A stretch of 64,000 nucleotides of DNA, from contig NC_080428.1 of NCBI RefSeq assembly GCF_029873635.1, positions 65,999,101 to 66,063,100 of the forward strand. The letters are read 5' to 3'. The position numbers were made by a program, and so were the translations under genes. Within the stretch, counting starts at the first letter, position 1, and every line of letters begins with the position of its first letter. Origin of the DNA: Malania oleifera (taxonomy: Eukaryota > Streptophyta > Magnoliopsida > Santalales > Ximeniaceae). The notes below the pieces were generated by a model. It was not told the DNA's origin. It worked only from the letters and a program-made list of their open reading frames with translations, and ran no database searches. This document shows, piece after piece, positions 1 to 10,906 of the stretch.

Positions 1-72
1 ATTTTAAGAGGAGGATGAGATGTTTGAGCGCTGAGAGTCGCTAGGGCTTGAGGTTGATGCGGACGGGCCTCT
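1..72. repeat. Left copy of a direct repeat
   Basis: The first ~72 bases repeat at 643-714, an offset of 642 bp, with only a few mismatches (shared core GAGGAGGATGAGA and GAGGTTGATGCGG). The spacer between the copies is the broken coding tract above, so the tract appears to be partly tandemly duplicated and may continue to the left of the window. Confidence 0.6.
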
Positions 73-642
73 TTCTTCCCCAAACTCTTCAAAGCAGCTT
101 CAGCTTCAGCTTCTCGATCAGTTGAAGCCGGAGTGTCCCGTTGCTCCAAAGCCTTTTCTCACTCCAGCTCCATGACGGCCTCGTCCTTGGCGACTTTTTC
201 TGCTTGAAGAATGGGATGGTAATAATCAGAGTGTTGTTCCATGCACTTCTTTAGCAAGCTAGTCACCTCAAAACACTTGTCCACAATATCTTCCTTGTTC
301 TTCTCCGCATCTTCCACGCACTTCTCTGAAGCAATGAAGCTCTCCATGCACCCACCCCCTTCATGAATAGGAAAAATCCGTATTCACCTTCCTTTCACTG
401 TCGGAACCCTTCTTTGACTGATCGGAAGCTTCTGGGCCGGACTCGTTCGGAATTCTCTTATCGCTCAAAGGGCTAGAAGCTTCTACTGGTGCTTCACTAT
501 TTGGAGATTTGGTTTCAGGGATTTTAATTTCTGTCGCTGTGTTTTGGATTTCTGAAACTGAGGAAGACATATTGTCAGTTTTTCGAGAATGTGTAGGCTC
601 CTTGCGGGTGGATGCAGAGTGGATTTTCTAAGAATCACTGAG

Positions 643-714
643 ATTTTGAGAGGAGGATGAGACGTCTGAGCTTTGAGAGTCGCTAGGGGTTGAGGTTGAT
701 GCGGTCAAAGAGGC
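643..714. repeat. Right copy of the direct repeat
   Basis: Partner of the repeat at 1-72. On the minus strand this copy encodes the Ser/Thr-rich start of the broken tract. The left copy falls in a different relative position, so this is DNA duplication rather than a protein-level repeat. Confidence 0.6.
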
Positions 715-830
715 CCCCATGGCCTACGCCCAACACTTTCTTCTTAAACCCCACAAAAGCCCTAATAAGAAAGTTCGTCACTTCTTCCAAATCTTCCGAT
801 CCAACCTCCTTGCACCCCCCTCCCCCACCA

Positions 831-1092
831 TGTGTATATTATATATGTGGATGCGGATGACTTGAGAATAGGCTATGACTTTTTGCATACCCACGTAATG
901 GTTCATTATATAATTGACTTTTGAAATGCAAATATAATCTTTACCTATATAAGGACATATTTCATAACCAAAATTGAAATAAAAAAGATGATTAGCGACA
1001 TCTAGTTCCTGAAGAATTAGACTGATGAATTTCTATAACTTCAAATTTTTTTACTTTAATTTTTCTATAATTATCTCTTTATTTCATTTACA
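831..1092 (+). repeat. Copia-1 5' LTR
   Basis: It aligns along its length with 12813-13072, sharing blocks such as CTATATAAGGACAT (a TATA-box candidate) and AAAAAAGATGATTAGC, and ends ...TTTACA. It is followed at about 1096-1110 by TGTTATCAGCATGAT, a degenerate initiator-tRNA-Met primer-binding site. The first ~10 bases of the 3' LTR (TGTTGTAAAA) are not matched here, so the outer end is truncated or altered. Confidence 0.8.
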
Positions 1093-1362
1093 ACATGTTA
1101 TCAGCATGATCAAGTCTCTAATGGTATAGCAGAATCTTTTAAGTTTCATTGGTATTATTCCAAGGTGAGAATCTTGTTTTTTTTTTAAATATTTGTTATC
1201 TATATAACTTTAATTTTTTTTTGTCAAATTATATTTATATGTTAACTCTTATCTTGAATACGTGTCCTTAAATGTTTTTATGTTGAAATATATGTGAGAA
1301 TAACATTTTCGTTTTAATATTTACCTAATTTTGAATTTTTATTTGTTTTTCAAAGTGACTTT

Positions 1363-2348
1363 ATGATGTCAAACCTCACAAAACTTGAATTTTTTGCCCT
1401 TAATATTTCCAAAAGAAATTATCTACCATGGGTACTTGATGCTGAGATTCACCTTAATACTATGAATCTTGATAGTACAATTGAAGAAGGAAATCAAGCA
1501 TCCCTACAAGATCGCACAAAGGCAATAATTTTCCTTCTACACCATTTACACGAAGAATTGAAAATTGAGTACCTTAGTATTAAGGACCTATTAGTCCTTT
1601 GGAACAACTTGAAGGAGAGATATGAACACCAAAAAACGACAATTCTTCCAAAAGCTCAATATGATTAGATACACTTGCGACTGTAAGATTTTAAAACTGT
1701 AAGTGAATAAAACTCAGACTTGTCCAAATTAGCTCTCAATTGAAGTTATATGGAGAAAAAATTACTGATGATGATATGTTAGAAAAGTCATATTCGACTT
1801 TTCATGCCTTGAATGTGCTCTTACAGCAGTAATATCGAGAATGTAGATTTACAAAATATTTTGAGCAAATTTCTTGTTTACCAGTGGCTAAACAAAATAA
1901 TAACATTTTGTTGAAAAATCATCAATCTTGTTCAATTGGCTCAATACCATTCCTGGAAGTGAATGTGGATTTTTCTCAAGGGCGTGGACAAGGTCGTGGT
2001 GGTAAAAGGGGTCGTGGTAGGAAAAATTGTTGGACCCGTGATGATCATCCTTCAAAATTTGAAAGCAAAGGTACTGAAAAAACTCAAAGGAAATGTGCAA
2101 AGAATAAAGAAAGTTCTGAAAAAAATAAAAAAGTCCAAAATAATGACAATATTTGCTATAGGTGTGGAACAAAAGGTCATTGGTCTCGAATATGTCGCAC
2201 TCCTAAACACCTAGTTGATCTTTACAAGGCATCGTTAAAAGGAAAAGAGAAAAATGCTGTAGTGAATTTGTCTGAACCTATTGATACTAAGTATGAGTCT
2301 CCTTTGGATGTTGATTTTGATGTTTCTAATTTTTTTTTAGGATCCTAG
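1363..2348 (+). pseudogene. Copia-1 gag (nucleocapsid) remnant
   Basis: Gag packages the element RNA into virus-like particles. An ATG at 1363 opens 101 codons of the copia gag N-terminal region (YLPWVLDAEIHLNTM-type). This ends at a TAG at 1666-1668, where related elements continue with Trp. Other frames continue the homology, and the last open segment (1884-2348) contains a Gly/Arg-rich basic tract followed by a CX2CX4HX4C zinc knuckle encoded at 2154-2195 (CYRCGTKGHWSRIC). All four zinc ligands are present. The reading frame is therefore interrupted by at least one stop and one or more frameshifts. The ORF upstream of the knuckle lacks its own reliable start. Confidence 0.85.
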
Positions 2349-2519
2349 TGGCAAAATTGATCATTTGATTGGGGATGGAAATGTCTACTATTAAATTATC
2401 TTCATGTTTATGTTATTTTGAAAAATTAGTTTATGTAATTTTTAAAAGTTTTACATATAGTATGCTTGGTAATATTTTTTTATCTTTCTTAATTCTTAAA
2501 TATATTTTTCATTTATTAG

Positions 2520-2694
2520 ATCATACAAAATAAACCTGATAAAATGGAGAATGACATGTGTTTGGTAAACAGTGACATGACTCACACAATTCTTCGTGTT
2601 AAAAAATATTTTTTGCAATTAACATTAGTTGAAATTAATGTTAATACAATATCTGGCTCTGCAAATGTAATAGAGGGCTCTAAAAGAGTTCATG
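2520..2694 (+). pseudogene. Copia-1 gag-protease junction remnant
   Basis: Plus-strand frames give copia-like sequence (DMCLVNSDMTHTIL, then INVNTISGSANVIEGSKRV) expected between the zinc knuckle and the integrase. It is cut by the solo LTR inserted at 2700 and resumes after 4952 (FPNGTKLYINDVLYSS). The catalytic DSG of a protease is not seen: the corresponding place reads NSDMTHT. Confidence 0.6.
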
Positions 2695-2699
2695 TTATG

Positions 2700-4947
2700 T
2701 GTTAGCTTTACCGTGATCGCAAGAGGGGGGGTGAATTGTTATTTTAAAATCTATCCCCTAAATATTCCTCCTAACAACAGTATGTTCACAATCTTATGGT
2801 CAACCTAGTGCAAGTAATATAAGAAATTAAATAAAGCAGTTTAATCAATTATGCAAGCACCATAAAGCAGTAAAGATAAGGATGACATACAGATATGTTA
2901 TCGAGGTTCGGCCAACTGCCTACGTCCCCACCTTGGCTAACCAGCACAAGGATTATCATAATAACTTGCTCACTTAAACGAGTGGAGCAGCACCTATACA
3001 AACCAGGTCAAATTAACACAGGGCTAACCTCAACCTTAACCAAGTCAATTAGCACAGGGCTAACCTCAACCTTTACACCAATCCTTACCAGATTGGATTA
3101 CCGCCCCCTCAGGCCACCCCTAGAATCTCTCAGATATACAAACAAAAGGTACAGTATAAGGGTGCTTTCACGTAAAGCAAATTTGTACCACAGATGCGCA
3201 CAATCACAAACACCACAGATGATTTAAAATGTAAGCTCAGTATGGTCTAAATAGTTCAACTCTCAAATATATTTTCTATCAGTGTTATACGTACGTGAGA
3301 GTGTCAACAAGCAATCTTTGTATTTCTAGATGTTCTCAATCACAAAACTCAAACAAAGATATCATGCAATATTCAAATATCCCAAATAGCATAATATATC
3401 AATCACGTGAATAGTGTATATGCTTGGTTTGCAAAATATATGTAATCTTTGTATTTCAGCAAATGATGTAGGCTTGAATGGAAATTGCCACAAAAATTAA
3501 TATAACACACACAAATATCTTTTCACAAATATATCCATATGAATACCACAAGATATTTGAGTACGTTTGAAAATATTTTTGCAAGCCAAACACAAATACA
3601 AACTTCCTAAGATATTGCAATGAGAATGCAACACTTAAAAGTTCAGCAAAGTCTTCTTAGGATAGGCTTATGAGAAAAGTCCCCTAAGAATACTTAGGTA
3701 ATGCTCTCGAGAAAATCGATTCAAACAATCAAAGAATAAGAGAGCAAAACCTCAAACCAACAACACTAAAAAACACTTACTAATGATACTAAGATGAAGT
3801 AGGTAAGTTTGAGTGGATTTGGAGATAGTATGAGCAATAGGGAGTATTTAGCTTGAGAGAGAAATTTGATTTTTGGTTTTTGCTAAACAATGCTTAATTC
3901 TCCCAAATGAAGGAGTATATATAGACATACTAAAAATTTTGACCGTTGGGGACTTATTAGGGATTATTGGAAAAGTTTAATGACATTTTAACCAATTTAA
4001 CCCTGTTTAAAAAATATTAACTACGGTAAAAAAATCAGGGCAACCCGAGAGGTCCGGTCGACTAGAAATGTTTTGGTCAACCAAGTTTCATATGGTTCGG
4101 TCGACCAGGGGAGTCTTGAACTAAAGGCTCGGTCGACCAGGAGAGGGCGATTTCTCAATTTTCTGAGGTTCGATTGACCAGGCCATTTTGAACTGGTTAG
4201 TTCGGTCGACCAGACCGCTGGGAATTCTCCCGAGGACCCTCTGGTCGACCAGGTAGTTGTAGAACAAAAGTTCTTGGTCGATCAAATGGTCAAATGTTGA
4301 CCAAGGAGGGTTTTGGTCGACTAGGTCTCTTTGAACAACCTGGTTCGGTCGACTAGGTGGTCAAACTTTTGAACTAGGGAGGTTTCGGTCGACCAGGGCC
4401 TTTTGAACTACCTGGTTCGGTCGACCAAGGCCTTTGTCAACTGTTGACCCAGGCCTGGTTTCGATCAACCAAGCTAAAATGAACTGATTGTGCTGGTTGA
4501 CCGAAAGTGCACCATATGTGCATTTCGATTCAATCTTGAAGCATACAAACCCTAATAAAGTGCCTAACAAATATATGTGTAAATGTGTGTGTCCTAGGGT
4601 CACTTGAGGTCCAATTTGTAGACACCGAAAAAGTCCGGTGTCGATCGACCGAAGGGTACACCCTAAGGTCTTTCTATGGTCATTTTTGGTTTGTATCTGG
4701 TTTGAGCTTACAAAATAAACCATGCGTGTGATGTGTGTGCTTATTACAATCCGAATACCCTAATTACTATTACAGACAAATTTCATTACAAAAATATTAC
4801 AATCAAGAGCATGAATTTGTCTTCAAGCTTTGAGCTTTCACGTGCCATTAATGATCTGCTAAAATGGACCTGCACATGAACTAGATATTTATTAAATACA
4901 GGAGTATTTGTCATTATCAAAATTGGGCGTGACCTATAAGGTCAACA
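2700..4947 (-). mobile_element. Solo LTR A (TGTTGACC family), minus orientation
   Basis: A 2,248-bp segment with termini TGTTGACC...GCTAACA (read on the minus strand), flanked by a perfect 5-bp target-site duplication TTATG (2695-2699 and 4948-4952). It splits the Copia-1 protease region, and removing it restores continuity. A near full-length relative lies in the opposite orientation at 24931-27147, and a truncated relative starts at 44396. The minus-strand 3' end reads ...AATTCACCCCCC(N)..CTAACA, resembling LTR ends of large plant copia families (inference). It contains a dense array of GGTCGACC-type repeats. Confidence 0.92.
4050..4660. repeat. GGTCGACC-type palindromic repeat array in solo LTR A
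   Basis: About twenty short motifs of the type (T/C)GGTCGACCAG or its decayed forms (GGTCAACC, GGTCGATC) recur every ~30-50 bp. The core GGTCGACC is palindromic and contains a CG. Variation among the copies fits CG-to-TG/CA decay. Confidence 0.85.
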
Positions 4948-4952
4948 TTATG

Positions 4953-6234
4953 TTTCCAAATGGGACAAAATTGTATATTAATGATGTGTTGTATTCTAGT
5001 AGATCCTGAAGAAATCTACTAAATTTTAAAGATATACGTCGCAATGGATATCATGCTAAAACCAAAAATGAAGGAGATATGGAATATCTTTTAATTGCAT
5101 CTACAGTTTCAAACCAGAAGATCATATTGGAAAATTTTTCAAGTTTTTCATCTAGCCTATATTTCACAAAAAGATGGTTGAATCAAATTTTATGCACCAT
5201 AAGTGCTCCGAGCCTAGAAGTTTTATACTTTGGCATGATCGTCTTGGCCATCCCAGTTCAACTATGATGCGATGAATCATTGAAAATACACATGGACATC
5301 TATTAAAGGATCAGAAAGTTCTTTTACCTGGTGATTATTTTTGTATTTCTTATGCTTAAGGAAAACTACTTGTTATAACTTCTCCATCCAAATTACCTTT
5401 AGAGTCTCCATCTTTTCTACAAGGAATACAAGGAGATATTTGTGGCCCAATCCATCCATCTTGTAGTCCATTTCAATATTTCATAGTTTTAATTGATGCT
5501 TCCACTCAATGGTCACATGTTTGTCTACTTTCAACTCGTAATGTTGCTTTTACTAAATTTCTTGCTCAAATAATAAAGTTAAGATCAAGTTTTCCTAATT
5601 ATCCCATTCAGACTGTCCATTTAGATAATGCATGTGAATTTTCTTCAAAAGCATTTTATGATTATTGCACTTCAATAGGAATAAGTGTTGAACATTTTAT
5701 TGCATATGTTCATACACAAAATGGTTTAGCGGAATCTTTCATTAAGCGTTTACAATTTATTGCTAGACCTATACTTATGCGATCAAAGCTTCCTGCATCT
5801 ACTTGGGGTCATGCTATAGTGCATGTTGCGTCTTTGATTAGAATTAGACCAACTGCATATCACAAGTTTTCACCTTCACATCTTGTGTTTAACCACCAAC
5901 CTAATATATCTCATCTTAGAAGTTTTGGTTGTGCATTATATGTTCCTATTGCACCCACGCAACGAAGTAAGATGGGACCACAGTGTCAGCTTGGTATTTA
6001 TGTCGGTTTTGATACTCCTTCAATCATTAGATATTGTGAACCACTAATAGGTGATCTTTTTAGAGTAAGATTTTTGGATTGTCAATTTGATAAATCATTT
6101 TTTTCGTCATTAGGAGAAGGAAAAGGTAAAGGATTAAAAACACAAGAAATTTGTTGGAACACACCAACTTTGTCTAATCTTGATACACGTACAAATCAAT
6201 GTGAACTTGAAGTTCAAAGAATAATTCATTTGTA
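4953..6234 (+). pseudogene. Copia-1 GAG-pre-integrase and integrase remnant
   Basis: The integrase inserts element cDNA into the genome. The plus-strand frames give the end of protease, the pre-integrase signature (LWHDRLGHP-like near 5230), then the catalytic core with its acidic triad visible: Asp in GDICGP (near 5434), Asp in HLDNACEF (near 5625) and Glu in QNGLAESFIKRL (near 5733). A C-terminal portion follows in an open frame from 5777 to a TAG at 6233-6235. Stops (for example near 5271 and 5357) and frame changes break the upstream half. The triad itself is intact. The RT portion is displaced 4.4 kb by the insertion at 6520. Confidence 0.85.
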
Positions 6235-6519
6235 GAATGTTGCAAATCAATTGCCAAATATTTTTACAGACACCAAAAGGGTTACTCAATCACATGTTCC
6301 GACCACAAATATTCTTACTAGATTGATTGTTCCTAAAGAACACCCAATAGGAATAACATCTAATGAATCTAAAATGCACTAGAAGTGTGGTAGACCAATT
6401 GGTGCAAAGGATTTTGTTCCTTTGAAAGAAAAAAAAAATGAATAAAAGTGACACTCCAAAAGAGGTCATTAACACTCAAGAATAGGTTAAAAGAAATATA
6501 GATCAACAATCCCATATTT

Positions 6520-9500
6520 TGTGACGCCCTGATTTTTCATACCTTTTTTTTAAATCATCAATAATAATTAAATTATACACCTCAAACATCACATTGGCCA
6601 CGTCAACAACTCTAATACCCCTCACATGACCCGACCCGCATTGGGTACTGGGTAAACAAACATTTTATTTATATTAACCTAACAGCAGAAGACATAATGT
6701 TCATATCATTCAGAATACAATATCCAGAGTATCAACGTACATATACACACATTTCTATCATACCCAAAAACAATACAACCTTAGAAAAATTACACCTCCC
6801 TAGTCCAGAACTATCTCGGAGTTCTATCCTATGGTTTGTCTCTGTTCCCTGAAAAGTTTAGATAAATCGGATGAGACACATCTCAGTAAGACGGAATAAA
6901 TTATTCATAGTATGTAGCAATATGAGTTCAATTATAACACATTTTACTTTTCAAATTATCAATTCATCTAAGAAAATACAAGCTTTTATAAGCTTTTAAT
7001 TCCATTTCCAATCTCATTCGAATGCAGCTTATGTTTATTAGCGAAGTTCCCAAATATAGGGAAGTCTACCCCCCATACAAGTAGCTTATTTCTGCCCTAA
7101 TACATTATGCAGTCAGATATGATTACATCTGATACTTATCAGGACACTCACCTTACTCAGTAAGCCCTCATGAGGAGAGTTTTACTTCGCTTAATTATTT
7201 AGATTATTAAACTCACACTCTTTCATTTTCCATTTTCATCATTCTTTCCTTTTCCATTTCCATTTCACAATCCAGCCCATGACTGTCCTTGATACCTAAT
7301 ACCAATATCACGTCTGTAACTCATGGCTGCCCTGAGGATTTTTTTTCTCCATGTCATGCTTCCTCCTATGAATAGGGTTGTGCGGACCGAAAGCTAGATC
7401 TAACCGTGGTTGGCCTACCCAGTTTGATCAAAATGGAAATCCATCCATACGTATGTAGTACGACTGTCCGACCTATAGCCCTGATCCGGACTCAGGGGGC
7501 ACAATAACTCTACGAAACGACTCAGTCAACTGCCCACACCACACTCTCCACGAGACCGTGTGATTGCACTAACACCTCATTAGTAACAGTATCGTGCTCA
7601 ATATCACAACCCATCATTAGGGTTTCCACATCCATCCATCAGGGTTATCATTACCACATACCCGCAATCATTATGCGGTATTGGCATTTTATCAATCTTA
7701 TTTTAATGATCCCATTGAAGCTTTTGCACTTTGTAATGTTCACATTTCCCAATATTTAATGATCCCATTGCATCTTTCGTACTTTGTAATGTTTACATTT
7801 CAATTTCCACATTTCAATATTCATAGTGCAAAATTTACATTGCAATATTCCCATTTTTAATATTCACATTTCAATATTCTCATATCAATATTCACGATTA
7901 ATCTCATATCAGTATATCTAAATTCATCTCAATAAAAATGTTCTCATCATTCTGTGCACAATTCATCATTTCATAATAGTGTATATCATGTTTCACATAA
8001 TTCAACATTTCTTAATAAAACATATCTTCATTTCGTAATCATTTTCCCGTACACATATCAATGTTTCATATTCCAGTATTTCTTAGAAAATACTCATTAA
8101 TATTTATCGCTTTTCATCACCTCTTATACTTCAAATACCAAAACACCACAATTAAATAGAATTCATATGCCACACAATTTTATCTGTTATTCATATCATA
8201 ATAATTTCAGGCAAAATAACATATTCTCATTTTCATGTATTAACTAAATTAGTAATTCTCAAAATAACTATAAAATTTATTCCCCTTACCTAGTTTCCTA
8301 AACTATGCCTGTAGGGATCCCGAAATTATACCTGCGGTGCTCACCCGAACCTTGAATTCAATAACCTTAGATCAATCCCAGAATGCCTAATATTCTAACA
8401 TTTCCAAATCTACATTAATTAAAAAACAATTAATCCCTAAATAAACCCCTTATCCTAATTTTGGGGCTATGTCTACAACGACCCTATGAGAAATCTGCTC
8501 TGCTAGACTTGTATAGAATCATCCCTAGATTCTCGTGGTGGTGCCCGATCGTCAATTTGGCTTATGATTTAAGAAAAATTGAGGTGAGAAGGAGAATTTA
8601 CCTTACCCCAGGAGATATGCCTACGTCGCTCCTACGACAAATCCGCTCTGGTAGCAATGTCGGTGGCAAAGAATGGAGTCCAGCAGTATTTTCTCATTTT
8701 TGATCAGCCGAATATTTGCCGAGAAATCAAGGAAAGAGAGAGTGGAGAGCGTGAGGAGAGAGAGAGAATAGGTGACGGCCCTCTGAATTTTTCCCTTTGA
8801 AAAGCTTCTCAAGTAAGCTTCCTTTATCTTTTTCTTTTTTTTTACTTTATCCATTATTATATACTTATATATATAATAACTTATCCTTATATGCATTTGA
8901 CTCACTCGAAAAATGAGCAGCTCGAAAGCTATCCCAAGTATAGGAGTTCTGTCGTGTAATATTAAGCCCAAGGGCTAGATCGTCTCCTCAGGGAATGCTT
9001 TTAATTTCAATTTCACGTTCTTCCAATCAAAATTAAATTGCACTGAACTTGGTTCAGATTTGGGATTTCAAGATTGTTTGATTTCATTCTTAACATATTA
9101 AATAACATGCACATTAAACCCTAAAAACTAGCATTCATTACATTAAAAAGTAAAAATGAAAACCCTAGCCAACTTAAGGAAATACCGGAATACGCACTAA
9201 TTAAAGATGGTAACTTTGGACACGAAATTAAAACACGCAGGAATGGAAACTTAATCAGACACAAACATGCACTAAAAACCATAACTTTAACACAATTCAA
9301 GAATTCAAACCAAAACTTAGTACTTTAAACACTTCAACAATATCCAAACGATATAAAAACACGAACTTTAACATGAAAGAACCTAAACTAAATCAAACCG
9401 CAATTAAAAACTAAATTTTAAAGAAAAGAAGACAACTAGTTTAATAAAAACATTTTTTTTTGCAAAAAATTAAAACAGAATTTAAACTAAAAGACAAATA

Positions 9501-10906
9501 AACAAAAGACAAACAATTTAAATCCTTTGCTTCAGAGCAAGATAAATAAAAAAAACAAAAACAAAATTAACCCTCAATAAAATTTCTTAAACAAGGATCC
9601 AATACTAAAGTGTGTTAACAACTTTAATGAAGAAATAATCTAAAACAAAAAACATTAACTAGCTGTAATAAAGCAGAGAAATTAAAAGAAAGAGAAAGAG
9701 AAAGAGAAAGAAGGTTGGAGGGAGCTTCGGGTGGAGTCTTGGTCGTGAGATAGCCTGCTGCAGATGGTGGAGGAGGCTGGCCGTGCTGTGCTGGAGGCTG
9801 CTGCTGTGTTTGCTGAGATGGTCTGCGGGTGGTAGTTGTTGCTGAAGGTTGAGGGGGTTGCAGCAGAGGAAGGGCTGATGTGTTGCAATTGGAACAGAGG
9901 AGTTCCACGGCTGCTGCAGGAGAGTCTATAGCTGGTGCTGTGCAGAGGGCTGTTGGTATGGTGGCTCACGGTGACTGCAGAACTGCTGCAGAAAGGAGAT
10001 TAACCGAAAGGGAGAGAGTGAGAATGAGAGAATGAAGGAGAGAGGGCAGGAGAAGAAGGGAAAAACAGGGGAAGACAAAGAGAGTTGAGGGAAGAGAGCA
10101 AGGAGGAGGAGAAGAAAGCTAAGATAAAGAGACTGGAGAACAGAGCAGAGAAGAAAAAAAATAACCGGAGAAAGGGAATAGAAAGGCTAAAGAAAAGAAA
10201 GATGAAGAAGAAGAAGAAGAAGGAGAAGAGGAAGAAGAAGGAGAAGAGGACAGCCCTCACGGGGCTGCTTGCTGGAAAGAAGAATAAGAGAAAAATATAT
10301 AGGGAAGGGGGATGCGCTGCCCTAGGATCCGTGAAGCCACGACCCGACCCGTTTGGAAAGGGTTGACTTGTATTGTTATATTTTTTTTTTCATTTTTTTC
10401 ATTCTCTGTTCATCGCAAATCTTGACTCTTTTGGAGCCCGTATCTCATAAAACTCAAAACACAAAAGTTGTAGATGATCCTTTCCTATTTCTCCAAAAAT
10501 TTGAATCGTCTCGATCGGAGCTCGGACGTAAAAGTTATGGACAAAATACGAATAGGTGTTGGTTTTGGTTTCTGAGATTTTACCTGCGACAAAAAATTAC
10601 CAAAACTTCATAAATAATGCAATAAAGTTCAAGAATGATGATTTTGGCACTTTATTAAAATATTGGATAATTTTAGACATTTAATTAAAAATATAAACCG
10701 TAAAACCCGAGTTAAGATGCCCAATTACGCAGTTTTGATGCGTAATCAGTATTTAAACATATATATATAACACACACACACACATAACCCTTAGATTTCC
10801 TAATTAAATAATTTCCTTAATAATGTTTAATTATATATTATTATTATTATTATTATTATTGAAATCACTCCACTAATCTTGTATAACCATTTTTGAGGTT
10901 ATTACA
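6520..10906 (-). mobile_element. Solo LTR B (gypsy/Tekay-like), carrying nested solo LTR C
   Basis: Termini TGTGACGCCC...GTTATTACA with a perfect 5-bp target-site duplication TATTT (6515-6519 and 10907-10911). Without the nested insertion it is about 2.5 kb. On the minus strand it starts TGTAATAACC followed by ATT-repeat-rich DNA and ends GGGCGTCACA, like the gypsy LTRs at 38144 and 45105. It also carries the conserved CTTACTGAGATGTGTCTCA hairpin (6871-6890 on the opposite strand). No internal coding region is present, so it is a solo LTR. Confidence 0.88.
8898..10748 (-). mobile_element. Solo LTR C (TGACTCACTC...GCGTAATCA family)
   Basis: A 1,851-bp LTR with termini TGACTCACTC and GCGTAATCA, flanked by a near-perfect target-site duplication GCATT/GTATT (8893-8897 and 10749-10753). 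It lies inside solo LTR B, giving three insertion levels here. Its ends match the LTRs of the element at 19358-31746 (same family group), including the CTATCCCAAGTATAGGAG block. Orientation is inferred from that element. The long purine-rich/pyrimidine-rich tract at about 9670-10270 gives several large low-complexity ORFs that are not genes. Confidence 0.87.

Larger units (their letters stand above)
1..720 (-). pseudogene. Unrecognised broken coding tract (Ser/Thr-rich then charged)
   Basis: Read on the minus strand from an ATG at 720-718, the frame gives a Ser/Thr-rich N-terminus (STSTPSDSQ-type), hits one stop near 630, and stays in frame to the ATG at 570, ending at 361. A shift of frame then leads to a charged, coiled-coil-like stretch (347 to 159, with runs of Glu/Lys/Asp), which continues past a stop through an EAEAEAEAALK-type tract toward the window edge. 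The pieces look like one longer acidic/polar protein broken by a stop and a frameshift. I do not recognise the family. It could be a retroelement gag-like or plant-transposon-associated protein, or a dead host gene. No splice sites were identified that would rescue the frame. Confidence 0.35.

Noticed and set aside
4050-4660. Spaced palindromic repeats considered as a CRISPR-like array
   Set aside because: Repeats are only 8-12 bp, spacing is irregular, spacers are themselves similar, no cas genes occur, and the context is a plant LTR.
9624-10366. Several 80-95-codon ORFs on both strands
   Set aside because: They are translations of purine/pyrimidine-rich low-complexity DNA in solo LTR C (runs of Lys/Arg/Glu or Ser/Phe/Leu).
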